NCBI GenBank assembly: GCA_039000515.1
Contig: JBCFYV010000100.1
Location: 28,880,421 to 28,944,420, forward strand
Reading direction: 5' to 3'
Source of the DNA: Timema cristinae
Taxonomy: Eukaryota; Arthropoda; Insecta; Phasmatodea; Timematidae
Length of the DNA: 64,000 bases
Positions within the stretch are counted from its first letter, which is position 1. Each line of letters starts with the position of its first letter. Positions 1 through 11,677 of the stretch are shown here, piece by piece. The translations under genes and the position numbers were made by a program. Under the pieces are notes generated by a model that made no database searches, was not told the DNA's origin, and saw nothing but the letters and a program-made list of their open reading frames with translations.

Positions 1-19
1 CTACGCCACCGAGGCAGGT
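1..19 (-). mobile_element. SINE-B, 5' end only (window edge)
   Basis: The window opens inside a minus-strand SINE-B. The bases match the reverse complement of its tRNA-like head; compare the same sequence at 8698-8715 and 55900-55915. Confidence 0.8.
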
Positions 20-360
20 GAAAAGCATTACTATTTAAATAATGCACTTGGACTTAAAAGAAAATTCAAACTAATACAGATCTATGTTGAAGCACTTTAT
101 TATATTTTTTTAATGTGGGCATTTAAAATTATATAGTAATCAAGGTAACGCTAATTTAATGTAAGTTAATCTTATTCCTCTCCTGTTTCCCCAGTTTTAA
201 CCACACATCTGCGGAATTTACCACAAAATTTCTAAATGTAAGGTGAGACCATCCAAATATTTTAGGAAGTGTCTTTTAGACACACATACAAACATGTTTT
301 TTTGCTCCAAAATAGTAATATTTTCTCTTTTATTACTATATTTATAAATATTATATATGA

Positions 361-470
361 ACGTGCAGACTACATAACTTGACGTATGAATATGTGAAGG
401 TAGTCTTGTAAATTTTTTGTCAGATAAGGCACTTTCAATGAAAATTGGACTGTAATAGCACAGGAATTAT
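361..470 (+). repeat. Dispersed repeat with GAAAATTGGACTGTAA end
   Basis: A TTGACGTATGAATA-like start followed by GAAAATTGGACTGTAA recurs in pieces near 35.7, 36.36, 36.9, 37.7 and 39.43 kb. The family is unclassified. No terminal repeats or target duplication are clear here. Flanking 20-360 and 471-957 are AT-rich with no recognisable feature. Confidence 0.4.
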
Positions 471-957
471 AACTTTGAAAAACAAAATAATACTAAAAAA
501 ATAGTTTATACCAATCCTAGAAACATTAAAATAATATTTTGCTAGTAAGAAAAGAATTTGACACATATTAAATAATTTTAGGAATTAATTTCTACTTGAC
601 CTGTATTCACCCCCTCCCTACACTCCTTTATCAGGAAAGGGTTCAGATATCAAGTCGTAACGTCAAATTAACAATTAATTCAAATCATGCAAAAGCTATT
701 TACTGTATTTTACAATGCCATTTGTCAAATCAATGGTCAAGTAAAGTAATTAATTTTACACTAATGATAGTCTTCCCTCAAGGCAAACTCGGTTGCATTT
801 CCTTAACATTCCACCTTTGCAATCTGCATCCTCATATTAACGAGTGTAAGTTGTGGAGATATTGGATGAATAGTAAAATGCGCAACATTAAAATAAACAA
901 GCCGTAAAAAGGCGAAAAAACACCTAAATCAACTTTCTTTATTCCCAATTTAGAGCG

Positions 958-1211
958 ACCCACCTCTGTGGGGTAGTTGTCTAACGTGCTAGTTTCATGT
1001 AGAGCAAGACTGCCAAGGAAGGGGAGATCGAGGTTCGAATCTTGGTCGGGAGAACTGGGGGTAGTCTTTTCTAAATGCCTTTACACTCTCCCTTAACGCA
1101 AATGCGGGTTCACTTCCTACTTACTCAGCCTTCCCAATTCCTAATGCATTAGCGTAATTAGTACTTAGGCGTATAAACTGAACGGGTAGTAAAACGCGGT
1201 GCTAAAAAAAA
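958..1211 (+). mobile_element. SINE-B, diverged copy
   Basis: It has a complete layout: a head with B box GGTTCGAATCT, the body ending near TGCATTAGCGTAATTAGT, and the shared tail GAACGGGTAGTAAAACGCGG followed by poly-A. Confidence 0.8.
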
Positions 1212-2035
1212 GTTCAAAGTGTATCTAATAAAACACAAAGTTTGGACGTTTTCTTAATGCATTTTTATTTCATACTTGTACATATTATATTTATGTCAAC
1301 CAGCTAATATTACATCAAGAAAAGTGTATTTAAATATCGCTCATGCATTCACCGACGAATGTAAGTCCTACACCTTAAGTTATATAAAAGTGTGTTGGTG
1401 TATATTTCTTATTCTTTCACGCGAAAAACCCTACACTCATTAAGTTGGAATTTTGCATGGACATACCGTTTACGTTTAGTTAACATATACGCTATTAAAA
1501 ATTTACTTCCGTCATTTTGTTTTAAGATAGCGTCTATAAGATAACGCATTTTGGATTCTTATCAATTTCTGACTATCGGATTCTCATTTGACCAACTTTT
1601 AAGGTTTCTTATATATAGGCACATTTTATAAAATACATCCCGTGTGAATAAATGGTAATCAGCTAGTTTTATATATAATTATGACCTGGCTATTGAAAAT
1701 TTATGTATTTTGTTGTGATAATATTCGAAGAACATGCTTTAATCTTAGAAAAATAAAATAATATATTTGGTGTAGTTCTAAATATTGATACCTAAAATAG
1801 AATTCGTATAAAATCAAGACTTCCACTTTAATTTCTTCTACAAACTTTGTGAAATTTATTGTGAATAGATAAAAAAAGCTTGATACTTTGAGGTACATTG
1901 AACTAAAAAATAACCATAGCACTCCAATCCAGAGGATGAGGTTTTAAACAGTCTTTCATTACACATTCTTAAAATAAATGTAACCTTCTATTCCTACACT
2001 ATCTAATGTGTTCATTAATGTACTGGCTTAGAGTA

Positions 2036-2280
2036 TTTTTAGCATCGTCTTACTACCCGTTCGGAATGTATGCTTAAGTATTAATTATACTAATGGTTTA
2101 GGTATTCTGAAGGTTTAATTTAAATAAAATGCACCCTCATTTGCGTGGACGAAGAGTGAGAAGGCATTTAGGGAAAACCACCCTCAGTGCACCCAACTGG
2201 GATCGAACCCCAATCTCCCCGTCTCCTGCACTCTATTATAACACGAGAGTAACGCGTTAAACCCCCCCCCGAAGCGGGTG
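2036..2280 (-). mobile_element. SINE-C, full-length, diverged
   Basis: It reads on the minus strand from a head at about 2280 to the shared tail at 2036. The B box is recognisable at about 2200. A run of C interrupts the head. The 1212-2035 interval before it is AT-rich with nothing recognised. Confidence 0.75.
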
Positions 2281-2988
2281 ACTGGCTTAGGTGTACAATT
2301 ACATAAATTGACAGTTATATTTTATATAGCTACAAAATAATTAATCACAGCTTTTCAGCCAACACAATATTATGTGAGTACTATTTAACTTCCTCATATT
2401 TGGAAAGGGTTAATTTACTCAGCACATTAAAAGAAACTTGTAATAAATTAATTTTGAAAGGGTCAGCTTTTAAAATCTGTATATGTATATATATATATAC
2501 CCAGAATTTTAATTTGAAAAACATAGCGAACCTTTATTTTCTCAAACGTCTTGTGTGGTGAAAATCCAAAACAGCAATTTAAGAAAGGTCAAGTGGGTAG
2601 GACCAACAGAGAAATATTGCAGAACCTGACGTTTAATGTGCACATTTAGTGCCACGTTACTGATCTTTCTCGCTGATGTTGAGTGTGAAATCCACTTAAC
2701 AGTTGCGTAATTATTTCTGTTGTGCAGTAGACGGCAGAAAAAAAAGTTTCACTAAAACAACCGGCTAATCCGATAATTTTACGATCATATAATTAATGTG
2801 AGTGCAAATATAGCATGGGAATAACAGGCCTTTGTAGAGATACCTGTAACGTAAACAGAGTGAAATACGTATTTTATTTTTATTTTAAGTTTAACACGCA
2901 GATAATTGACGAATTAATTTAAGCAATAAGGATGAGAAAGGTAACAACATGAATATGGAGAGATAATTAGAATCCTCACACCAATGTA

Positions 2989-3066
2989 CTCAGTCAAGAT
3001 TCGAACATCGACATTCCATTAGAAGGTGAGCACGACGCCTTAAACAATGTTATCACCGTTATAGGT
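2989..3066 (-). mobile_element. SINE-C/B head remnant
   Basis: Only the B-box-containing head survives (AAGATTCGAACATCGAC). Body and tail are missing. Confidence 0.45.
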
Positions 3067-3283
3067 AGAAGAATAAAATACATAAAAATATTTGTCAATA
3101 CTACTTTTTTTTTACATCCATAACTGTTTCCAGCCTATGACGTGGGTCAGTTTTTTTGAATTCAAGCTATATATGTTTCCACTACCGGCCGGCTAAGCCT
3201 GTCCGCCTTATAATCTATCTTAAGACTAAGACGGGCACGACATTCACTACCCGGTCGTTAATTTATCAATGTGAAAGGATAGA

Positions 3284-3353
3284 CCCATGCCGATAATCGT
3301 ACCCCGGACTCTTAGCTCAGTAGGTAAACACCTACTGACTGAGCTAAGGTGTC
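3284..3353 (-). repeat. tRNA-like fragment with long hairpin
   Basis: The minus strand reads an A-box-like TAGCTCAGTCAGTAGG and then a degenerate B box (GGGGTACGATTATC). The two arms CTTAGCTCAGTAGGT and ACCTACTGACTGAGCTAAG at 3311-3347 are complementary apart from a 4-base insertion. It is probably a SINE head or tRNA pseudogene, not a functional tRNA: there is no acceptor stem. Confidence 0.4.
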
Positions 3354-3950
3354 AGACTAGATACTACTTTGCTATTGTTTTAATTGAAACAAGGCCAAGA
3401 TTGTTATAAAAGTGCTACAATCATCTTTACTTTTCTTTTCTTGATGCTATGCAAAATGGTGCTTTATAATAACTGGAGTAGTTGTTTTAAATATTGGTTT
3501 GTGTTGTTTGTGTTGTTTTTTCTCTAGGCTATTCAAAGGTGTGCTTAGATCCATTAATTTGCCGTGATAAACAGCGCTATTCGAGTATAAGGTTCCCCCT
3601 AAGTGAAAATTAGGAAAATAGGGAACTCATAAAAACTGTTCACCAGGGGTATAAGATCAGAGGGTAATGGCGTCAGGAAAGAAATTCCCATGTCCGCTAG
3701 GTCCCCTTATCCACCCACACTGATTTATGGGAGTGTGTGTGTGTTAGTTTTATGTTAGGTTAAGTGAAAGCTAGGCTCGTTTAAAGCCTTGACTAGACTG
3801 GAGTCTACCTTTTCCTAATTACAGCTTTCCAAACTTTTTTAATTATTCCAACCCTCTCTTCCTGGTATTGAGTGTGTAATATTTCCATACACAGTGTTTA
3901 TAATATTTTAAATTATAGCCCTGTATGTAAACATCAATGTAGTACCAAAT

Positions 3951-4046
3951 CACCCGTAGCGATGAGAACATGGTCAAAGGCGTTATTCTTGTCTAGTCTG
4001 AGTAGCCGGTGACGTGGAGGTCGGGGTTCGAATCCTATACGGGTGA
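3951..4046 (+). mobile_element. SINE-C-type head fragment
   Basis: CACCCGTAGC...GGTCGGGGTTCGAATCC...GGGTG gives A-box- and B-box-like segments closed by a short complementary end. No body or tail follows. It may be a separate tRNA-derived unit. Confidence 0.45.
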
Positions 4047-5358
4047 AATGTTACGGGATTTTGCTCATATTTTTTCAACCTCATATTAGTACTACCAACC
4101 ACATAATTTATATTTTCTGGATTAAGATGATAGATTTGAAAAAAAAACCACATCATTCAATTTTTTTTAAATTACAATAATAAAAATGCTCACATGAATA
4201 CTCAGGCTTGACTTGAAACTTGTTTCCAGCAATTAGATTCAAACTCGCTAGCCAGGCTCATAGTGTGCTCAAAGATATTTATGAAAGATGATTGAAAATA
4301 GGTACTCTTCAGTTACACGAGGAGGAGGGAGTGAAATTTTATTTTTACATAAAATGACTACTATATAGCTAACGTTTTCTCTCTTCTATCTTCAATGAGG
4401 CGTCTTGAACTGACTGCAAATAGTTATTATAACTAATGTCTCAAGAGTAATTTGACAATTGGTGAACTGAGCATTGTCGTACAAAGGTAAAGTTCTAGTT
4501 TAGATTCCAAGGACATTTCTTAGAACCAAAATTGATAACATAAAGTACATTCACTAACTACCGTAGCTTACCTGGATGACAGCTCAAAAAGTTACTAGAA
4601 ATGGTCCCTAATGTATCCCTACGCCAACAGCTGACAACTATCACTTTGGATAACTGTAATGAAAACTTATTGTAATGTATGAATGTGATAGTTAACCAAA
4701 GTAACTTATACCAATAGTATTTATATTTATTTGAGTTCGGGTACAAAGCTTATTTATCGTTTTATTCTAGTTAAAAAGTTATTATTCACAACACTTTTAC
4801 AAAAAGTCTACCGAATATAGCTTCAAAATGGCAACTGGCGAATTTAAAACATGTGATTGAACATGACGCAAACAATTGATTTACAATGCTACACCCACGC
4901 ATTGTATACAAATATTTGATTCAGTGAAATATATCTAAATACGACAAAATAATGTATTATATATAAAAAATGACAAGTAGTTTCTCTTTTCCAAGTAATT
5001 ACGATGCCTGTATTAATGTATGCACTATATTACACATAATAAATAACATTTCAAAACGAAGAATAAGTGCATTTAGTCATGTTTAAAATATTGTTTCGGA
5101 TTGGGTAAAAAGAATTTATTAAAGTAATGAAATAGGGTGAGAAAACTTAAGATTACGTTATTTTAAATCTAAAATATAACATGTAATTAAAAACATTTAT
5201 AACAAAACAGTGATCATTTACAAGTGATGGCAACCCAAAACCTTGACATATGATTTTTGAACTGTCAACCAGGTAAAAAAAACTATCATGAACAGACTTT
5301 ACTTTGTGTCCAGTCTGAAATCCAACAAACAAATATTATATTCAGTGTGGTGTCTTAC
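4047..5358. other. Presumed intron downstream of the NtA exon
   Basis: AT-rich sequence with no other exon, repeat family or reading frame I can support. By the donor at 5358 it should be the first part of the following intron. Confidence 0.4.
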
Positions 5359-6050
5359 CTTTGACTAAAGCGTTGACCTTATCCAAGTTGTGAAGTGTCA
5401 GCGGCACCGGTTCCGATATCAGCTGAAGACTCACGATTCCTCCTTCTTCCTCATCCAAATCACCTCCAGACTCCACACTCTTCTTAGCCAGGAAAACCGC
5501 CGTGTGATGTACTCGAACGGTTCTATAGCAACCGTAACCAGAAACTGGAACTCCATCCTTTTCAGCTTCTCGGATCTGTACCACTTTATGTTCGTCAGAA
5601 AACAACCTCTCCAAGGTCCCAACACCATCCTCCTTGCCAACACCAAAGTCTCCTTTCAACACCCTCTTCACCCTGACAAGGAAACTTTTTCGTTGTGTCT
5701 CGTTAACTTTGACTCTCGGGTCATCATTTTGAAAACCCGATGAGTCTGGGTCTTGAATTTCGCTTGTCACTTTTCCGGTGAAAACGAAATCCGATTCGCG
5801 AACTTTTGTCTCCAAGGAGGAGTCACCCTCCTCGTTGCTGAAAGCGGTATAGTGGCATCGCGACGCCACGTGTTTTTTGTAGGGTCCGGTGCGTTGGCGT
5901 CGCTGGTATGGTTTTGATTTTACATGCTCGTAAGAGAGCACAGATGAAGAAATGAGAGTGCAGATAACCAGACAAGAGAAAAGGAATATTGGTCTAATAC
6001 ACGAGAGTTCCATTTTTGTTAAATTAGTCTGTTTTGCTTCATTCACACAC
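5359..6050 (-). CDS. Agrn: Agrin-like N-terminal (NtA) domain exon with signal peptide
   Basis: Internal exon of a secreted protein, read from 6050 down to 5359. The start is the ATG at 6013-6011: it sits in a good context (AAAATGG), and the frame upstream only extends through a GTG. Residues 5-27 form a hydrophobic signal peptide. A basic stretch follows (32-52) with an RRQR motif at 38-41 that could be a furin-type site. The domain runs from about C53 to K218. Its features are S-D-F-V-F-T-G-K-V (74-82), F-L-V-R-V-K-R-V-L-K-G (111-121), a second cysteine C162, an N-glycosylation site N104-E-T and a closing L-T-L-H-N-L-D-K-V (205-213). This order resembles the OB-fold NtA domain of agrin, which binds laminin in basal laminae. 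The acceptor is a pyrimidine-rich tract ending TAG at 6051. The donor is CAAAG|GTAAGA at 5359/5358, giving phase 1. No follistatin or LamG exons lie in the window, so agrin itself is inferred. Another NtA/TIMP-fold secreted protein is possible. Confidence 0.62.
6014..6050 (-). other. 5' UTR portion of the NtA exon
   Basis: This is 37 nt between the predicted acceptor (AG at 6052-6051) and the chosen ATG. It contains an out-of-frame ATG at 6042-6040 that stops within eight codons, so it could act as a short upstream reading frame. Its presence downstream of a splice acceptor means at least one 5' UTR exon lies at higher coordinates. Confidence 0.5.
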
Positions 6051-6230
6051 CTACATGGAAAATAAGAGAAAAAAAACCTTTTTCACATCGCCTAAGATAT
6101 CGAATTTTTTTTTATTATAAATAATTTAATTAGTTATGCTATGGGCTCTAAATCTAAAATTACATATTTTTTCTGCCATATTGTGTAAGTCATCAAAGTA
6201 ATTGTAAAATTGATTTTATTATTTGACTTA

Positions 6231-6254
6231 TCTATACTTATAAAATAACATGTC

Positions 6255-6287
<33 letters not shown>

Positions 6288-6735
6288 TGACTGATTCATC
6301 ATCGCCGAGCGCAAACTATCAAGGCTACAAGCATGAAATTCGGACTGTATATTCATTTTGTTATGTAGGCACCCACAAAGAAAGGATTTTAGAAAATTCC
6401 ACCCCAAAGGGGTCAAAATAGGGGATGATAATATGTATGATAATATGTATGAAAGTCCGTCATTTTGAAAGTTACATAAACAAAATTTTGTATTTCGGTT
6501 ATTGACGTAAAACAAATAAATACGTGTTTCAGGAATTTTGCAAATTTTATTTAACAAGGGATGAAAAAGGGGGTGAAAATTTGTATCGGACTTGCATTAT
6601 TTTTGATCTGAGGTCAAGTTATGGTCATCAACGTAACGTAATATTTTAAATTAACCTGTAAATACATATGTATATTTTCGTATTTGTATATAATCAACTT
6701 CCACGCGAGCAAAGCCGCGGGCAACAGCTATCTAG
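6231..6735 (+). mobile_element. Non-autonomous Helitron (copy 1)
   Basis: It starts TCTATACTTATAAAATAACA and ends AACAGCTATCTAG, sitting between A (6230) and T (6736): the TC...CTRR ends and A|T target of Helitrons. A GC-rich 3' end (CGCGAGCAAAGCCGCGG) precedes the terminus. A (CTGA)n microsatellite lies at about 6253-6295. It is nearly identical to 27400-27884. The family resembles Lep1-type Helitrons of insects. There is no coding capacity. Confidence 0.85.
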
Positions 6736-7177
6736 TAGTTTTATATATTTAATTCCGTTTGTATTTGCGTTTAATTCGAAACTTATTTAGTAAATAGATT
6801 TATCGATCACATTTCTCGGACATAAAGCCTAACTGTAGTCGCTTATTACAAATTATTCTAGCCATAAATATTTTATGGAAAAAGTAAATCTATTCAATCA
6901 TAGAACATTGATCCACACGTATTAAAATTGGCATGTTCTAAGTATATATCTCACACTGTAAAAGTATTTATAGAATGGATTACATAATAAAATGATATAC
7001 AAAGTAGGCTAAGATATTTCAAATGTTATTTCCAAAGGCTTTGGACTAAATGAGATAAGTAAATAATTAAAATAGCATACCATGCATTATTTTAACAAAA
7101 CATCAACTATCTTAGATTAACTTACATTATATGTTACTCTCTTCCCTAATCCAAGCAAGTAAATTATCTTAAAGTAA

Positions 7178-7256
7178 GCTCATCCCAAAAACATTACCGT
7201 AAGCATATGAGTGTAGCCCTAACGGGTAGTAAGTGAGACGTGGTGCTAAAAAAATT
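7178..7256 (+). mobile_element. SINE-C 3' tail fragment
   Basis: Only the tail survives: ATTACCGTAAGC, then CCTAACGGGTAGTAAG and GTGGTGCTAAAAAAA. Confidence 0.55.
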
Positions 7257-7442
7257 AATTAATTTCATGTGGGCCTATGTAAAATTTAATAGATCAATTG
7301 TATCAAAGTTTTAGGGAAATAAAGTTTTAAATGGAGATATCACGGGGAAATTATAGCCGAATCTCAATCCAAGCTAATTTTTTTTAACGCATTATCCCTC
7401 CTCAAATTAAGGCCTCAAAATCATGAATTCTGAATTGTTGGT

Positions 7443-7600
7443 GAAGTTAAAGCTCGACTCCCGGCCGAGTGTAGCCAGAGAAATTTACCCCATATGGTAT
7501 TCCACATTCCTTCCACGCAAATGTGGGTGTACTTCTTCTTAGTTATATCGTACTCATCCCAAACCTGTTAGTGTAGTTAAATGTGAATATATATGTTATG
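7443..7600 (+). mobile_element. SINE-C remnant
   Basis: Body similarity only (CCTTCCACGCAAATGTGGGT and following). The head is decayed and the tail lost. Confidence 0.45.
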
Positions 7601-7682
7601 TCAAAATTCGCTGTGCGAAAACAAAAAGCGTTCTTAACAAATCGTTGAAAAACTTACTATAATTATTTTTAACTAATCTAAT

Positions 7683-7867
7683 GGAATTAGGAATTCGGAG
7701 GGTAGAATATAAATAAAATGTATCCACATTAGCTTAGAGGAAGTGGGAAACCATTTTGGTTTAAAACACCTTTAGTACGTCCCACCGGAATTAGATCCTC
7801 GGATCTGTCAAACAATACCAGATGATCCTTGTATTAATCCGCGTGCTCACCGATATAGGTCTAAATA
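7683..7867 (-). mobile_element. SINE-C remnant
   Basis: Body and head on the minus strand, with a decayed B box at about 7790. The head contains a GT donor-like site (TCG|GTGAGC, minus, about 7850). Confidence 0.5.
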
Positions 7868-7879
7868 AACATATTACTC

Positions 7880-8090
7880 AAGAAGACGTGACGTTTTTGC
7901 CTCGCGGTGAATCTCACTGAACTGTCACTTGCGCGCATGGGCAGTAGCTGACTGTGGCGACGCGTGTGTTTGTGTACAAACACGGCCCGCGGCGGTACTA
8001 CTCATAAGACTGCGTGGTTTTGTTTGGAGAGAGACGGGAGACCTCTTCCTTCTTGATGGAGTGGTCACCACTTTTTTTTTTTTTTTTGCT
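7880..8090 (-). promoter_or_regulatory. CpG-rich patch, candidate promoter about 1.9 kb upstream of the NtA exon
   Basis: CpG dinucleotides are much denser than in the flanks. On the minus strand it carries an NRF1-like CCCATGCGCGC (about 7932-7942) and an initiator-like TTCAGT (about 7917-7922) directed toward the NtA exon. No TATA box is present. The function is inferred from composition, motifs and position. Confidence 0.3.
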
Positions 8091-8160
8091 TTATCACTAC
8101 CGTATTTACAAACGTTTCTTATAATCATTACTATTTTGTCGCCACGTGTTGTTAAGTTTA

Positions 8161-8407
8161 TTTTGCATCGCGTCTTACTACCCGTTCGGGTAATACGTTA
8201 TGTACTAGTTACGCTAATGGTTTTAGGGCCTAGGAGGGCTATATTAATAGAAAGTGTACCCGAATTCACGTAGAGGGAAAGTGGAAAGTTATTTAAGAAA
8301 TCACCCCCTGTACACCCGACCGAGATTCAAACTTCTATCTTTCCGTCATCGGCTGTCTAGTCTACAGAGAGAGTAGCGCGTTAGACCGCATGGCCACCAC
8401 AGCGGGT
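8161..8407 (-). mobile_element. SINE-C, full-length
   Basis: Tail at 8165-8200 (CGTCTTACTACCCGTTCGGG), body, and a head ending GCGGCCACC-like at 8388-8406. A recognisable B box lies at about 8320-8335. Confidence 0.8.
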
Positions 8408-8800
<393 letters not shown>

Positions 8801-8801
8801 A

Positions 8802-9034
8802 ACCCGCTTCCATGGCCGAATGGTTTAAGGCGTCACTCTCATGTTAGTCTGGCCCGTCCTTGTTGGGAAGATCAGGGTTAGAATCCCTGTAGGGTCTACT
8901 AGGGATGGTTTTTCCTAAAAGGTTTTCCACTCTCCTTCCATGCAAATTCTGGCATATCACTTATAAAATGCTTCCTTCCTAATCCCTATCCCATTAGAAT
9001 AATAATATTATATTTTCGTATAACCTGAACAATT
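8802..9034 (+). mobile_element. SINE-C, full-length, diverged
   Basis: The head AACCCGCTTCCATGGCCGAATGG resembles a class II (Leu/Ser) tRNA 5' half. The B box is GGTTAGAATCC. The tail is reduced to ATAACCTGAAC. Confidence 0.75.
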
Positions 9035-9059
9035 AAAAATTACACGTCGATAAAAAAAA

Positions 9060-9420
9060 AGGAGGGCTGTTTAAGGAAAAGGAGCCAAAGCAATACCAGG
9101 CTGCAATTCCAAACTTATCTTCCACGTCATCGGCGAATCAAACCGAATGAGCTTGATATTTAGACCGATGTGTTCACCGATGATGGTTATTATTTAATGA
9201 AACTTTCCTTACAAACCCGTTCGGCTATCCGAAATTATTCCCAAACTATAAGGTAGGGATTAGGAAAGTAGTGTTGTAGACAACAGTACTATAATCTGCA
9301 TCTAGAAATACCGGAATCCATTTAAGAAAAACTACCATCAAGACACCAGACCGGTATTTGAACCCCGACCAGCAGAACAGAACGAAACTAGCTTGACTCC
9401 TTACTCCACGGGTCCAGAAC
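9060..9420 (-). mobile_element. Two decayed SINE-C copies in tandem
   Basis: 9060-9185 keeps a body and head. 9195-9417 keeps tail (ACCCGTTCGG), body and B box (GTATTTGAACCCC). Confidence 0.5.
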
Positions 9421-9943
9421 ATATATATTATAACATACACATGCACACACACACACACATATTATATATATAACACACCACACATGAGAAAATTTCTGAT
9501 TCAAGATCCAAATCCTTGAAAAAAAATATCTTCAATCTTTCAAGTTAAATTTCCTTTAGAGATCTAATACCACTTATTGAAGGCTATAGTGGATTCGACC
9601 CAAAACTAATAGGCCTATATAGGCCTACCTTTGGTATATCTCTTTTAGGAAAAACTCTTTTTGCTTTTTGAGGTAGTTTGTAATATCTATTTGGAAGATG
9701 GTACAGGAAAGGTGGATAAAAAACATATAAAAGAGAACGAATATAACATGGCTGTTACAATGAAAATAAGAACAGAGTCCACAGTTTGCATTGCTGCCAC
9801 TGGATAATTATATAATAATACACTATTATAGGCCTTTATATTTACAAACTACACCAAAAAGTGAAAAGAGGTTTTCCTTAAGGAGATATATAGTCTCATC
9901 TAATGTTTTTTGCATGTGTTTGCCCTTAATGTTATTCCTTATA

Positions 9944-10215
9944 TGACCTGGTGGAGAGTTAAGGTGTCAGACTTCTGTTTTGGGGTCAGGGGTTCAATCC
10001 TCGGTTCGGCAAAGATTTATCTCGATTACCAAACCCTTCTTTCCCCTCTGACAAGACATGTATTGATCACAGTTTGTGAATATGGGGAATGCCAGGCCTT
10101 CAGCGTGGTTCGGATCCCACTTTAAACCGTAGATCCTCCGTTTCATCCCACAATCACCCTACCATTATACATTAGCGTAAGTGCTATACACCGAACGGGT
10201 AGTAAGACTCGGTGC

Positions 10216-10270
<55 letters not shown>
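9944..10270 (+). mobile_element. SINE-A, near full-length with deletion in the head
   Basis: GACCTGGTGG then AAGGTGTCAGACTTCTG, B box GGTTCAATCC, body and tail. It ends in about 18 AAT units (10216-10270). A few head bases are missing compared with 14431-14470. Confidence 0.88.
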
Positions 10271-10271
<1 letters not shown>

Positions 10272-11009
10272 TTGTGTTTCTTTCTAAGTGTCTTGTCATC
10301 CTTTACCAATTATTTTCCCTCCCTTATATGTTTATAGGTTTCCTCTTTCAGGAAGTTGCGTTGCGCGTTTCACACTCCCTCATGATAGGTTCTGAGAGAA
10401 TGAAACCTAGGTCGGGGGATTGGGTGATTACGATAGGTTTTCTTAAAGAGGTAGCCATTACATCTTTGTCCAGTGGCAGCAATGTAAAGTGTGAACTGTG
10501 TTATTTTCATTGTCCAGGCCTTAATGTGTTCGTTTCTTTTATATGCTTTCTTCTAAACAATATAAATTTGGTAGATATAATGGTTTCATATAGTCTTAAG
10601 TATTATTTTTACGGTGACCCAGCTCAAATATCACACAAAGAAAATTTTGAATCTCTTGAATTACTCAGAGAGATTCTTCTATACGTACTAACATACTTTC
10701 CCTTCCTGGTTAGCGTTCAATATAAACCCACAATTCAAAAATACTTGAATTATCACAGCAAGAAACTTATTGAGTAGAGCGTAATCCTAGTCTCTAGTTT
10801 TCCCCTAATTCAATCTCTAATTCAAGACTCCTCTAACTGGAATTCGAACATGAATACCTCAGGGAGCTTCAAATGGAACGAATACTTCCATAGACCCCAT
10901 GGTTAAAGGTTTTGTCAATTAAATGTTGGAATCCTCGGGTGCGTTGTTAAAAATAAATTAGTTTTATTTTAACCCGAAACCAAACCATAATAATTTAAAA
11001 CCTAAACTT
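10271..11009. other. AT-rich sequence without a supported feature
   Basis: A reading frame runs out of the AAT tail to 10777. It shows no recognisable domain and its start is repeat-derived, so I do not call it a gene. Confidence 0.3.
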
Positions 11010-11190
11010 CACCAGTGGTCACGCAGTCTAAGTCAACAGACTGAATATACTGGAGTGTGTGACAAAGTGTTCAAGGTTCGAATCTTGGGCCGGATGAAAT
11101 AAAGGATGGTTTTCTAATATTCTTCTTACACTAATGTATGAGGAACTTCCTGTCAATTAACCTTCTCATCCCTACCGCTTAGTCTAAGAC
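11010..11190 (+). mobile_element. SINE-C remnant
   Basis: Head with B box AGGTTCGAATCTTGG at about 11071-11085. The body is partly preserved. Confidence 0.6.
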
Positions 11191-11398
11191 ATTTTTAGCA
11201 TCGTGTCTTACTAACTGTTCGGGTTGTACTCATACTAGGGATAAGGAAGGCTATAATTAGGAAGTGTACCCTCATTTGCATGGAGGTAAAATGGAAAAGA
11301 GTTTTTTGGAAAAACTCAGTACAACCGACCAAGATTCGAACCTCGATCTCCTCATCATCGACATTCCATCCAATGCAAGAGGTACGTCTTTGACCATT
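11191..11398 (-). mobile_element. SINE-C, 5'-decayed
   Basis: Tail CGTGTCTTACTAACTGTTCG at 11202 onward, then body and B box (AAGATTCGAACCTCGATC). Confidence 0.65.
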
Positions 11399-11428
11399 AG
11401 AAGTTTTATTAAAAGTAACAGCAAGAAA

Positions 11429-11677
11429 ACTCGTTTCGGTGTTCCCATAGTCTAACGCATCACTCTCGCATTAGACTGTATTGTCAGTGAAGGGGAGATT
11501 GGGGTTTGAATCCTGGTCGAGTGTACTGAGGCAATTTTTTTCTAGATGGTTTCTTATATTCTCATCACGCGAATGCAGATACATTTACTCTAAATTTTAC
11601 CTTTCTCATCCCTACAACATTAGTATAATTATTAGATACCTATCAGTATAACCTGAACGGGTATTAATAAGTAATGA
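11429..11677 (+). mobile_element. SINE-C, full-length, diverged
   Basis: The head starts ACTCGTTTCGGTG and has a B box GGTTTGAATCC. The tail is reduced to ATAACCTGAACGGGTA. Confidence 0.75.

Noticed and set aside
596..907. 103-codon open frame on the plus strand
   Set aside because: It opens with TTG, not ATG. No domain, no splice context, composition of AT-rich background.
5390..5743. 117-codon plus-strand frame and a 71-codon minus-strand frame (5431-5646)
   Set aside because: Both are shadows of the NtA exon in other frames.
6228..6557. 109-codon minus-strand frame
   Set aside because: Lies inside Helitron copy 1; the SVSQ repeats are the translated CTGA microsatellite.
7929..8273. 114-codon plus-strand frame over the CpG patch
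   Set aside because: Runs through a poly-T tract into a SINE-C; no domain.
10181..10777. 198-codon frame with a poly-Asn run
   Set aside because: Its start and poly-Asn come from the SINE-A tail; the rest has no recognisable domain.
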